Below, one piece after another: positions 16,249 through 23,348 of a stretch of 64,000 bases of DNA; within the stretch, counting starts at the first letter, position 1, and each line of letters begins with the position of its first letter. Made by a program: the position numbers and the translations under genes. The stretch is from JAFDVL01 sp964631865 (GTDB taxonomy: Bacteria; Acidobacteriota; Blastocatellia; RBC074), in assembly GCA_964631865.1 (NCBI GenBank), contig CAZWAK010000021.1, positions 5,844 to 69,843 on the forward strand, in the 5' to 3' direction. The notes below the pieces were generated by a model, which made no database searches, had not been told where the DNA came from, and worked only from the letters and a program-made list of their open reading frames with translations.

Positions 16249-17483
16249 GCGCTGAAACCAATGGCGGCGCTTATGCAGTCTTTCGCCTTCCGAATTATCG
16301 TCGCTACTTCACAGGCAATATTCTCGGCATCATCGCGCACCAAATGTTGACGCTTGCGGTCGGCTGGGAGATTTACGAACGCACCGGATCAAAGCTCAAA
16401 CTCGGCTACATCGGCCTTGCGCAATATTTGCCCATCCTGCTGTTCACGTTGCCCGCCGGACAAGTCGCGGATCGTTTCAATCGCAAAAAGATTATGTTCC
16501 TGACGCTGACGATGACAGCGGTCGCGGCGATGGTGATGCTCTGGGTTTCGGCGACGAATGGTTCGATCAACGTTATTTATGCGTGTTTGTTTTTGAATGG
16601 ATTGGCGCGTGCGTTTCAAGCGCCGGCACGCGCCGCGTTCGTCACACAAATCGTCCCGCGCGAGATTTTCCCGAACGCCGTTGCGTGGGGCAGCAATTCG
16701 TTTGAGATCGCCACGATCACCGGCCCGGCGCTCGGCGGCGCAATGATCGCGTTCTTCGGCAAACCGACTTGGGTTTATCTCGTAACCGCTGTCTGCTCGT
16801 TTGCATACCTGATTTTATTGACCGGAATCACAGTCGGCACGCCGCAGGATCATCGTGAGCCGATTCGGTTGGAAGGTTTGATTGCGGGGTTGCGTTTCGT
16901 GTGGCGCTCGAAAGTGATGGTCGCTTCGATCACATTGGATTTGTTCGCGGTGCTGCTCGGCGGCGCAGTCACGTTGTTGCCGATTTACGCGAAAGACATT
17001 CTGCAAGTCGGGCCGACGGGTTTGGGTTGGATGCGCGCCGCGCCGTCAGTCGGAGCCGTGTTGATGGCGCTCTACATCGCGCATCGTCCGCCGATGCAGA
17101 AAGCCGGGCGCACGCTGTTGTGGTCGGTCATCGGCTTTGGCGGCGCAACGATTGGCTTCGGTCTCTCGCGTTCGTTTTGGCTTTCGATGCTGATGTTGAT
17201 GTTAATTGGCGCGTTCGACAGCATCAGCGTCATCATCCGTCACACGCTGGTACAAATGCTCACGCCGGACGAAATGCGCGGGCGCGTGTCGGCGATCAAC
17301 AGCTTGTTCATCGGCACATCGAACGAACTCGGCGGCTACGAATCGGGATTGGTCGCGGAATATTTCGGCACGGTGTTTTCGGTCGTTTCGGGCGGTGTCG
17401 GGACATTGGTTGTGGTGTTAATTGTGGGAACCGTTTGGCCGCAGTTGCGGCGATACGGAGCGTTGGTGGCAGAGGCCAAATAG
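16245..17483 (+). CDS. MFS exporter (EntS-like, MFS_3)
   Basis: 412 aa with about 12 hydrophobic segments. The N-terminus FRLPNYRRYFTGNIL is typical of the EntS/MFS_3 branch. The cytoplasmic loop motif GQVADRFNRKK lies between TM2 and TM3. EntS relatives export siderophores or drugs by proton antiport; the substrate here is unknown. The start overlaps the upstream ATPase stop (ATGA). Its stop codon is 6 bp from the last attC of the integron, so the integron array abuts this gene directly. Confidence 0.9.
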   Translation: MSAETNGGAYAVFRLPNYRRYFTGNILGIIAHQMLTLAVGWEIYERTGSKLKLGYIGLAQYLPILLFTLPAGQVADRFNRKKIMFLTLTMTAVAAMVMLWVSATNGSINVIYACLFLNGLARAFQAPARAAFVTQIVPREIFPNAVAWGSNSFEIATITGPALGGAMIAFFGKPTWVYLVTAVCSFAYLILLTGITVGTPQDHREPIRLEGLIAGLRFVWRSKVMVASITLDLFAVLLGGAVTLLPIYAKDILQVGPTGLGWMRAAPSVGAVLMALYIAHRPPMQKAGRTLLWSVIGFGGATIGFGLSRSFWLSMLMLMLIGAFDSISVIIRHTLVQMLTPDEMRGRVSAINSLFIGTSNELGGYESGLVAEYFGTVFSVVSGGVGTLVVVLIVGTVWPQLRRYGALVAEAK

Positions 17484-17489
17484 ATTCAA

Positions 17490-17539
17490 TCTCAACAACC
17501 TGTTAAGCCGCCCGAGGACGGCTGAACGCGGTGTTAGGC
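17490..17539 (-). other. attC site, last cassette
   Basis: Reading the minus strand: R'' GCCTAAC, spacer ACCGC, L'' GTTCAGCCG, loop TCCTCGGG, L' CGGCTTAAC, spacer AGGTT, R' GTTGAGA. This is the canonical attC architecture with 5-bp spacers. The stop codon (TAA) of the membrane-protein cassette lies inside R''. Beyond R' comes the MFS gene, so this is the distal end of the array. Confidence 0.88.
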
Positions 17540-17935
17540 TGACCCAGGCGAAGCAGGCGTGCGGCTGGGCCTCCGCCTACGGCGGCGAAACGCCAGAGCG
17601 CAGGCGAGCGCGCTGCCGGGCAACACCAGCGCGCTGGTGAAGACGGCGAGCCACTTGATGGCCTGCGGCGGTGCGAACGTTGGATCGGTCGTCGCTCCGG
17701 GGATGTACGGCGGCATGCGACCGAGGTTGAAGAGGAACCACGCCGTAGCGTAGCCCAGCACGAAGGTCGCCAGGACGGCAAAGGTCACGGTGGCACGGTA
17801 GCGCTTGGCGCTTCGTTGAAGGAACGCTGCCGCCCCCCAGCCGACTACCGCAGGGGGAATCCAGAAGCCGACCAGGACGATGAGGCTGGGGAGGCGATCA
17901 GGGAGCAGGAGGGCTAGTACCAAAGCGATTCTCAT
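17534..17935 (-). CDS. Cassette-encoded small membrane protein
   Basis: 133 aa with three to four hydrophobic segments (about 1-20, 25-42, 48-70 and 95-115) and an Arg-rich stretch of five Arg near 117-123, which is likely cytoplasmic. No conserved family was recognised. Its cassette begins TTAGGC at 17964 and ends in the attC at 17490-17539, whose R'' GCCTAAC matches that start. The TAA stop is in the attC. It is the most distal cassette and is probably poorly expressed unless it has its own promoter. Confidence 0.7.
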   Translation of the reverse strand: MRIALVLALLLPDRLPSLIVLVGFWIPPAVVGWGAAAFLQRSAKRYRATVTFAVLATFVLGYATAWFLFNLGRMPPYIPGATTDPTFAPPQAIKWLAVFTSALVLPGSALACALAFRRRRRRPSRTPASPGSA

Positions 17936-17958
17936 TGTGACGCCTCCGAAGTGTTACG

Positions 17959-17977
17959 GCCTAACGTTGTGTTATGT
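17959..17977 (-). other. Half-attC or minimal attC, left of the TA pair
   Basis: On the minus strand this reads ACATAAC-ACAAC-GTTAGGC, two core boxes separated by exactly 5 bp. It lacks the L''-loop-L' part of a normal attC. It can be read as the L' and R' boxes of a long attC whose other half is at 18586-18604, or as a 19-bp minimal attC. The stop codon of the DUF5615 gene (TAA) lies in ACATAAC. Confidence 0.7.
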
Positions 17978-18310
17978 CGCGTTTATTTCAATCAGCGCCT
18001 CTCCGGCCTCAAGCAAGCGCAGTGCTTGCGACAACGTCGTGCTCAATATCTGTTTGAGCCGAGCATTGGAAGTATTCCCACACCGAAGCCAGATTACCTG
18101 CGGCGGTGTTCCATATTGTTCGACCAGTTCAACGAAGTCACTGTCTTTGGTCATCACCACTGCCCCCGCTTGTTGCGCCGCCGCAAAGATTTGCCGGTCA
18201 GTGGCATCCCGCAAGCCCAAATCGCGCAGGGCAAGACACTGCACCGGGAATTGGCTGCTTATCCAAGTGGCAATCGTGGGAGAAAGTTGTGCATCAACCC
18301 AAATCGTCAT
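17972..18310 (-). CDS. DUF5615 PIN-like toxin
   Basis: 112 aa of the DUF5615 family, a PIN-like nuclease fold used as toxin in type II toxin-antitoxin pairs. The N-terminal acidic strand motif IWVDAQLSP and the central VVMTKDSDF with GTPPQVIWLRCG are family hallmarks. The Asp residues are the presumed metal ligands for RNA cleavage. It overlaps the upstream DUF433 antitoxin gene by 4 bp (ATGA-type). The TAA stop falls inside an attC box. TA cassettes are thought to stabilise integron arrays. Confidence 0.88.
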   Translation of the reverse strand: MTIWVDAQLSPTIATWISSQFPVQCLALRDLGLRDATDRQIFAAAQQAGAVVMTKDSDFVELVEQYGTPPQVIWLRCGNTSNARLKQILSTTLSQALRLLEAGEALIEINAT

Positions 18311-18531
18311 GCGGCTAAGCGAACATGGTCAAAGCGACGGGCGGCATACTGAAGCGAGGCTTGAATATCCTCTCGTTCAAGATCAGGCATTTCCGCCAGA
18401 ATTTCGTCGAAGGAGAGTCCCGCTGCCAATAAATCCAAAACATCAATCACGCGGATTCTCATTCCTCGGATGCAAGGTCGCCCGCCACATTGCTCCGGGT
18501 TAATGGTAATTCTTCCCAGTAAGTCAGACAT
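18307..18531 (-). CDS. DUF433 antitoxin
   Basis: 74 aa of the DUF433 (VapB45-like) family, with the family motif GGRPCIRGMRIRV and LLAAGLSFDEIL, a winged-helix DNA-binding antitoxin. It neutralises the downstream DUF5615 toxin and probably represses the operon. Start 18531 is chosen for AAAGGA 10 bp upstream; an in-frame start at 18555 adds a basic extension. It is the first gene of the two-gene operon bounded by complementary half-attC sites. Confidence 0.88.
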   Translation of the reverse strand: MSDLLGRITINPEQCGGRPCIRGMRIRVIDVLDLLAAGLSFDEILAEMPDLEREDIQASLQYAARRFDHVRLAA

Positions 18532-18585
18532 TTTCTTTTTCCTTTCGCCGCGCATTATCGCTCATTTGGTATGAAAAAGTCAGCG

Positions 18586-18604
18586 ACATAACAACTCGTT
18601 AGGC
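18586..18604 (-). other. Half-attC or minimal attC, right of the TA pair
   Basis: On the minus strand this reads GCCTAAC-GAGTT-GTTATGT, that is R'', a 5-bp spacer and a box matching L'' (extended GTTATGTCGC at 18583-18592). It is the inverted counterpart of 17959-17977. The TAA stop of the nuclease-like cassette gene lies in GCCTAAC, the usual position for the R'' box. Confidence 0.72.
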
Positions 18605-19222
18605 TGGAACTGGAAGCGGCGAGTCATTCTGGGAAATGGCACGAAAAATGAAATGGATGGCCCCAAAGAGTTCGCCCAAATCACTGACCGTATAGCCTTC
18701 CGGGTTGCTGATAAACGTGTTGCCGACCAACTTCCCGAATTTCCACAGTTCACCATCGGTCACAATCCCATAGACGGGTTTATTGAGATTGTCATTGATT
18801 TTCTGTGCGGCAACGAGTTCTGCCAAACACTGTCCCCACCCTTGCTCGAAGTCATTTTTCTTGGCCTCCACGACCACGACGAGCAGCAAGTCCAAGACCG
18901 TTTTGCCGAGCGCCGAGCGCGTGGCAATCAGATAGTCTGGCGTACCGCTTAGCTTGTCGTTGTAAGCAATAGATTTCTGTATCCAAAAAGAGTAATGTTC
19001 GTGAAAGTTCTTATACACTTCCCGCAGAGTTGGCGTAATTACCAATTCTGTCCGCGCGGCCTCGGAAGTAAACACGTCAATATTCTTCTGATTAAATTCG
19101 TATTCTTCACGGAAGTGCGGTGGCGGTTCCACCCGTTCGGCGACAATAAAACTTTCCTCTTGATATTTGATCCCAAATTCTTTTTGCACTTGCGAGATGT
19201 TTTTGTAATCGCTGAAAGCCAT
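18599..19222 (-). CDS. Cassette protein with PD-(D/E)XK nuclease-like fold
   Basis: 207 aa. About residues 90-135 show GTPDYLIATRS followed by a hydrophobic strand and VVEAKKNDFEQGWGQ, the PD...ExK signature of restriction-endonuclease-like folds. A later stretch, GIVTDGELWKFGKL, is typical of type I restriction-like or DUF-type nuclease domains. No helicase or methylase is nearby, so it is an orphan. It could be a small restriction-like defence protein (inference). The TAA stop lies in the R'' box of the following attC. The gene has 250 bp of upstream DNA before the IS element. Confidence 0.75.
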   Translation of the reverse strand: MAFSDYKNISQVQKEFGIKYQEESFIVAERVEPPPHFREEYEFNQKNIDVFTSEAARTELVITPTLREVYKNFHEHYSFWIQKSIAYNDKLSGTPDYLIATRSALGKTVLDLLLVVVVEAKKNDFEQGWGQCLAELVAAQKINDNLNKPVYGIVTDGELWKFGKLVGNTFISNPEGYTVSDLGELFGAIHFIFRAISQNDSPLPVPA

Positions 19223-19480
19223 AATGCTAATCCTGTCCTTTTACTGCTCAAATTTTGTTCGTTTAGCCAAGAAGCATACGACTTTCCGTGGAAATTTGCG
19301 AAAGCCTAATTATAGGTGTTCCTGTTACTGAATTCGTCTCACGCGCTTCACTCCTGACAGTGGGTTGTTGTAGCGTGGGGCCGGGTTTGAGGAACAGGCT
19401 CGTGGGGGCGATGAATTTGCAATAAGTGACGCTGCTGACGTCTACGAACATTCTTTCACGCTCCCACGATGCACTGTGCC

Positions 19481-20863
19481 TGACAACGAATTCTCAGATG
19501 TCGTTGGACGCGACTACTCTACTATAATTCCTTCGTGTTGGCACTCTCTGCCTGCTCCTACCCATCGGCTTTTCCCCCTTTTTCACCGGAGGTTTTTATG
19601 ACCAACTTCGCTGCTTTTCTCGGCATTGACTGGGCCAATGACAAACACGATCTCTGCTTGCTCGACGCTATGACCGGACAGAAAGAATTCTTTCAACTCG
19701 CCCACAAAGCGGAAGTCCTGGATGCGTTTCTGCGCCAACTGCGTCTGCGCTATCCGCACCAAGCGATTGCCGTCGGCGTGGAGCAAGCGCGTGGGCCGCT
19801 CCTCTTCGCCCTACTCAAGTATGACTTCCTCATCCTCTATCCCATCCATCCCACCACGCTGGCACGTTACCGCGAAGCTTTCTCACCCTCGCGCGCCAAG
19901 GATGATCCCACCGATGCCGCGTATGCCGCCGAGTTGCTGCATCAGCATCGTGACCGCCTCACGGCCTGGACGCCCGATGACGCCACGACTCGCACGATCC
20001 AACTGCTAGTTGAGCAACGCCGTCGGCTCGTCAACGAGCGCACGCGCTTTTCCAATCGCCTGACCGCCGCCCTGAAAGCCTATTATCCGCAGGCGCTCGT
20101 GTGGCTCCCGGAGTTATGCACTGCCCTAGCCTGTGACTTTCTCACCCGTTGGCCCACGCTCGCGGCACTGCAACGGGCACGGCCCAATACCATTGAGCAG
20201 TTCTTTCGCGCTCATCATTCGCACGGCGCGGTTTTGGCACGCCGCCTGGCCGAGATCAAGACCGCCACCCCGCTGGTCACGGATAGCGCCGTCATCGCTG
20301 CCAGTACGCTGCTGGTGGCGGCTTTAGTGGCGCAACTGCAAGCCACGCTACACGCCATTGCCCAGCACGAAGCGGAAATTGAAAAGCTCTGTGTGGTTCA
20401 TCCTGACTTTGTGCTCTTTACCTCTTTGCCCGGCGCTGGGAAAGTCTTCGCCCCCCGCTTGCTCGCCGCCCTTGGCACCCAACGAAATCGCTTTCGGGAT
20501 GCCCAGGCGCTGGCTTGTTTCAGTGGCGTAGCGCCCGTGATCGAGCGCTCTGGGCATTCCTGCTGGACACGTTGGCGCTACTTCTGCCCCAAGTTTCTGC
20601 GGCAAACCTTCGTCGAATTTGCCGGGCAATCCATTCCGTTCTGCGGCTGGGCGCGTGCCTTCTACCACCTGCAACGCAGCAAAGGGAAAGGCCACTCGGC
20701 TGCGTTGCGGGCTTTAGCTTTCAAATGGATTCGCATCATCTGGAAATGTTGGCAGACCCGAACGCCCTATGACGAAGCGCGCTATCTGGCCCAATTGCGC
20801 AAGACCAATTCGCCCCTAATTCCTTTACTGGAAGCGGCTACCGGCTGATTTCTCCTTGACAAC
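19481..20863 (+). mobile_element. IS110-family insertion sequence in an attC
   Basis: The transposase gene is bounded by the 7-mer TGACAAC at 19481-19487 and 20857-20863, giving an element of about 1.38 kb. To its right the attC half (GTTCGGT, 20880-20886) of the lipoprotein cassette remains, so the IS interrupts that attC. IS110/IS1111 elements are known to target attC sites. Ends of this family lack clear terminal inverted repeats, so the exact borders, and any bridge-RNA in the left end (19223-19597), are uncertain. Confidence 0.7.
19598..20848 (+). CDS. IS110-family transposase
   Basis: 416 aa. The N-terminal DEDD/RuvC-like domain starts FLGIDWANDKHD, and DDPTDAAYAAELL carries the further acidic residues. 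A helical middle follows. The C-terminal transposase_20 domain has LFTSLPGAGKVFAPRLLAAL, CFSGVAPVIERSG and a Ser-type region. Such recombinases cut and join DNA guided by a structured bridge RNA. Start 19598 has ACCGGAGG upstream; a TATAAT at 19523-19528 is a candidate -10. The gene is full length, so the element may be active. It runs opposite to the cassette genes. Confidence 0.93.
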   Translation: MTNFAAFLGIDWANDKHDLCLLDAMTGQKEFFQLAHKAEVLDAFLRQLRLRYPHQAIAVGVEQARGPLLFALLKYDFLILYPIHPTTLARYREAFSPSRAKDDPTDAAYAAELLHQHRDRLTAWTPDDATTRTIQLLVEQRRRLVNERTRFSNRLTAALKAYYPQALVWLPELCTALACDFLTRWPTLAALQRARPNTIEQFFRAHHSHGAVLARRLAEIKTATPLVTDSAVIAASTLLVAALVAQLQATLHAIAQHEAEIEKLCVVHPDFVLFTSLPGAGKVFAPRLLAALGTQRNRFRDAQALACFSGVAPVIERSGHSCWTRWRYFCPKFLRQTFVEFAGQSIPFCGWARAFYHLQRSKGKGHSAALRALAFKWIRIIWKCWQTRTPYDEARYLAQLRKTNSPLIPLLEAATG

Positions 20864-20886
20864 TCCACCTCAGATAGATGTTCGGT
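20857..20886 (-). other. Interrupted attC, R'' half
   Basis: On the minus strand ACCGAAC (20886-20880) follows the lipoprotein stop codon and exactly complements the first bases of that cassette (GTTCGGT at 21468-21462). The rest of the site is disrupted: 23 bp further on, GTTGTCA meets the IS110 element. Confidence 0.65.
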
Positions 20887-20891
20887 CGGTT

Positions 20892-21416
20892 TTATTGCTT
20901 GCTGTCAGCTTTTGGGTTTATTGCCGAACCGGAAGCGGCTAATAAACGCCATTGCCCATCCGATTTTGTTAAGACCATCAGATTATGTGCGCTTTCTGAG
21001 TGCGGTTTCCCCTGTTTATCTTTATAACTTACCGTTTGCTGTCCCGTAACGACAACAACATTTCCGTAAGCTTTGACTCGCATATCTTTGTTCTCTGATT
21101 TCGTGTCAGTGTCCCCCGCCTGGTACAAAATCTTCTTTCCTTCCAATACTTGTGCCTTTGTCCAGGTTCTGCCGTCCATCATGAAGATATATTCAGGTGC
21201 TAATACTCGTTCATAAATACTGGCATCCTTTTTGCTGTCTGCCTCCTCTAGCTGCTTTAGAAAAGCCATTACTTCCGGTTCAAGATTGGGCGTGTTTTCG
21301 AGTGTTACTGGAGTTGGGGCTTGATTGTTGGCGGCGACTTTTTCAGTTTTGTCATTGCAAGCAAGAAGCAAAAAAGCAACCAGCAACAGTGATGTTAAGC
21401 CAAGATATTTTCTCAT
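20892..21416 (-). CDS. Cassette lipoprotein with NTF2/SnoaL-like domain
   Basis: 174 aa. A lipoprotein signal (LLLVAFLLLAC, lipobox Cys near 20) is followed by a Thr/Pro-rich linker and, from about 50 to 170, a DUF4440/SnoaL-like NTF2 fold: VMAFLKQLEEADSKKD helix, LAPEYIFMMDGRTW, VKAYGNVVVVTGQ, LMVLTKSDGQWRLLA. NTF2 folds bind small ligands or act as simple enzymes; function here is unknown. Start 21416 fits the signal peptide (the frame is open to 21449). It is the second cassette of the array, probably anchored in an envelope membrane. Confidence 0.8.
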   Translation of the reverse strand: MRKYLGLTSLLLVAFLLLACNDKTEKVAANNQAPTPVTLENTPNLEPEVMAFLKQLEEADSKKDASIYERVLAPEYIFMMDGRTWTKAQVLEGKKILYQAGDTDTKSENKDMRVKAYGNVVVVTGQQTVSYKDKQGKPHSESAHNLMVLTKSDGQWRLLAASGSAINPKADSKQ

Positions 21417-21461
21417 TGGGTTTCTCCTTTTGTGGGATGATAGCTTCATTTTGAGTTAGAG

Positions 21462-21551
21462 ACCGAACAACTCGTTCACCGGGCGCGCGCAAGCCCGTCG
21501 TGATTGACCACAACGCTCGTGGCGCGCGCTCCGGTGCAATGGATGTTAGGT
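21462..21551 (-). other. attC site, first cassette
   Basis: About 90 bp. On the minus strand R'' is ACCTAAC (21551-21545). An L'' arm (TTGCACCGGAGCGCGCGC) pairs with GCGCGCGCCCGGTGAA, and R' is GTTCGGT (21468-21462). The L'' arm carries one or two extra unpaired bases, as expected for the strand polarity of attC. R'' complements the cassette start TTAGGT at 22618. The variable loop is GC-rich. Confidence 0.88.
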
Positions 21552-21944
21552 GCAATTTGGGGAACTACGCGTCTCATCTTTCTGGCTTTCACAACCCGAA
21601 CCTTACGAAGCTAAAGAGTGTCTTTTCCATCCGTCGAGTAGCTAACTCTCTTTTATTTTGCTTCGCGACCAATCTCTTTACGACGTCATGAGCCAACTTC
21701 ATTTTGTCTTTATCTCTCAGTTGTAAGTCGACTCTCTTTTATTTCTTCCGTCTTCCCCCTTTTGTTTTTACTTCGTCTGTTACTGCCTAAAGGCAGAGAT
21801 GCTCAGCGGGTGCCCCCTGAGATATTGGTGGTACTTAAAGCATCTGATGTACTCCTCAGCATCGCGTGTTAGCCCGCCTTTCGTAAGTCATCCAACTGAT
21901 TAGTAGTCAAGGCTGCCATGTGTCCCATCGATTTAATCGCGCGC
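21552..21944. other. Non-coding part of the first cassette
   Basis: No gene was seen in 393 bp between the zinc-ribbon gene stop and its attC. The stretch is pyrimidine-rich on the + strand, with repeated CTCTTTTATTT (around 21648 and 21732). A GGCTAAC at 21866-21872 (minus) resembles an R'' box and might mark a decayed attC. This is unusually long for a cassette tail. Confidence 0.45.
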
Positions 21945-22523
21945 CTACGTCTTTGGCGATCTGAATACGCGTCGCCTTAGGACTACCAAGAGTGCCAGAA
22001 TGGCAGCGCATACCGCAGTAAACAAGAGCTGCGGTGTGCCGCTTGCGGCTCCGCGAGGGGACAACATGATAACAGCAGTCGCAAGGGCTGAAGCTATGGT
22101 AGCAACCGAGAATGTGACGACCAAGAGGAACCATGCCCACCTCCAACGTCTCCACAGGCCTAAGCCACCGACGATCAAAAGGAAGGCGGGGACAAATAGG
22201 GACAGCACGCCATCCAAGGACGTAGTAAATAGATGCGGCTGTAGGAGTTTACGTTCCAGCCTGTAGTATCTCAGTTCCTGCCAGCCCAAGTACAACAAAT
22301 AGATACCGACAAACATGAGGCCAAGTGCGCAATATTGCAGGAGCATGAGGTTAATGGATACCTGGGCCCCCGAATCCTGCGCGGGCGATGAGACCACTAG
22401 CTCCTTGCTCTCACGTTCCACTTTTGTGCTTTCTATCCTCTCTCCTGCACGTAGCCTCTCTTTACACCGTTTGCAAAAGATCACCTCTGATTCGTTCTCG
22501 GAGCCACAGTAGGGGCAGAGCAT
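21945..22523 (-). CDS. Zinc-ribbon membrane protein, first cassette
   Basis: 192 aa. The N-terminal zinc ribbon (CPYC at 3-6 and CKRC at 17-20) is cytosolic. A charged linker of about 35 residues is followed by four hydrophobic segments (about 60-80, 105-125, 130-150 and 160-180). The zinc-ribbon plus TM layout is common in bacterial proteins of unknown role. Being next to attI it should be the best-expressed cassette if a Pc promoter exists in the platform. No partner gene is in the cassette. Confidence 0.72.
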   Translation of the reverse strand: MLCPYCGSENESEVIFCKRCKERLRAGERIESTKVERESKELVVSSPAQDSGAQVSINLMLLQYCALGLMFVGIYLLYLGWQELRYYRLERKLLQPHLFTTSLDGVLSLFVPAFLLIVGGLGLWRRWRWAWFLLVVTFSVATIASALATAVIMLSPRGAASGTPQLLFTAVCAAILALLVVLRRRVFRSPKT

Positions 22524-22612
22524 ACTTAATCTCCTTTACCATATATCCTCTCGGTGCGGCTCGATTCCGCTTTAACATCTCCTTTTCGCCAACTCTTTCG
22601 GTTCCTATCCGC

Positions 22613-22619
22613 ACCTAAC
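22613..22619 (-). other. Probable attI crossover (G/TTAGGT)
   Basis: On the minus strand GTTAGGT fits the R' consensus GTTRRRY. It begins the first cassette, whose attC R'' (ACCTAAC at 21545-21551) is its exact complement. The attI recombination point is therefore inferred between 22619 and 22618. attI itself should extend to the right into the repeat array. Confidence 0.65.
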
Positions 22620-22644
22620 ATGATTTCGATGGACGAAAACGACT

Positions 22645-22838
22645 TTCCAATATTAGGAAGTTCTTCCCAATAATCGCCACTTCTTCCTAGTATTAGGAAT
22701 TCACACCTTCCTAATACTAGCCAGCTTTCATCCATCCTTGCTGGCTCGCACGAGCAAACCGCCTAGTATTAGACGGTTCTGCCTGATACCAGCCATTTCT
22801 GTCTATCAGGCAGATTTTTTCTTGCTACTATTAGGCAG
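22645..22838. repeat. Array of about 20-bp imperfect-palindromic repeats in the attI region
   Basis: At least eight diverged copies of a core CCTAATACTAGG (or its complement CCTAGTATTAGG) occur at 22647, 22666, 22686, 22710, 22762, 22782, 22803 and 22825. Spacing is about 20-24 bp with one gap near 22735. Longer flanks (TTCTKCC...) give a 20-bp unit. Units at the right extend into the last codons of the gene at 22806. The array sits exactly between the integrase side and the attI crossover, so integrase or regulator binding is plausible but unproven. Confidence 0.75.
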
Positions 22839-23204
22839 GCGCGTTTTGCGGGTTGGTGGCAGCGTCGCTGCCACAATCCGGCTTTTGAGTCCCAGCGCGA
22901 CCGCCTGATCGTAGCGTAGCTCCCACATCTTCCGACTCCGATTCCACTGCCCCCCCGCCCGTCGGATTTTTTGTTGCACGTCCGCTTCGGTGACGTGGAC
23001 ATGCAAACCGATTAACGTATTGGCCGGAATGGTCGTGACAGCCGGTTGCCAGGGCGTCGTCTCGACGATCAACTCGACGGTTTTGTGGCGTACCTGCTGC
23101 GCTTCGTCATAGCGATAGCGCACACAAAGTAACCGCTCGCCGTATTGACGAACTAACCCTTTCGTACCGTCCTGACCGGGTTTCAGCTTTTTTCGGGCTT
23201 GCAT
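22806..23204 (-). CDS. Integron-platform hypothetical protein
   Basis: 132 aa, very basic. It begins MQARKKLKPGQDGTKGLVRQ, with YGERLLCVRYRYDEAQQ, a pattern seen in small proteins encoded beside tyrosine integrases. The middle, VQQKIRRAGGQWNRSRKMWEL, is like a short nucleic-acid-binding helix-turn. Start 23204 is chosen for GGGAGG upstream. It is divergent from intI with a 144-bp gap, and its last codons are made of the 20-bp repeat. It may be a recombination accessory factor (inference); the family function is not known to me. Confidence 0.75.
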   Translation of the reverse strand: MQARKKLKPGQDGTKGLVRQYGERLLCVRYRYDEAQQVRHKTVELIVETTPWQPAVTTIPANTLIGLHVHVTEADVQQKIRRAGGQWNRSRKMWELRYDQAVALGLKSRIVAATLPPTRKTRLPNSSKKKSA

Positions 23205-23250
23205 GTTGCCTCCCACTCTCTGAGTCATCGTTGGAGTAATCTGTGGCTAT

Positions 23251-23279
23251 TTGTCGTGCGAGACGCCGGGCAGTATAAT
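23251..23279 (+). promoter_or_regulatory. Probable intI promoter
   Basis: TTGTCG (23251-23256) and a perfect TATAAT (23274-23279) are separated by 17 bp. The pair lies 70 bp before the integrase start and 47 bp from the divergent gene's start. No LexA-like box was recognised. Confidence 0.6.
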
Positions 23280-23348
23280 TCCGCCCCTCACGCAACGCAA
23301 ATCATTGCCCGACAGACACAGAAAATAAACTACCGAAAAGGAGCTGAC

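Noticed and set aside
15942..17483. Long MFS frame beginning inside the SMC-like gene
   Set aside because: The first 101 codons are a shadow of the ATPase; the ATGA overlap at 16245 and the N-terminal MFS motif define the real start.
19263..19451. 62-codon frame between the nuclease-like cassette gene and the IS110 element
   Set aside because: No RBS or motif; the stretch is more likely cassette leader or IS left end.
22526..22735. 69-codon open frame on the minus strand covering the attI region
   Set aside because: It runs through the repeat array and the attI crossover, overlaps the cassette start, and its amino-acid sequence only reflects the repeats.
22645..22838. Short regularly spaced repeats considered as a CRISPR array
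   Set aside because: The repeat core is about 12 bp, diverged and palindromic, with no unique spacers of 30 bp and no cas genes.
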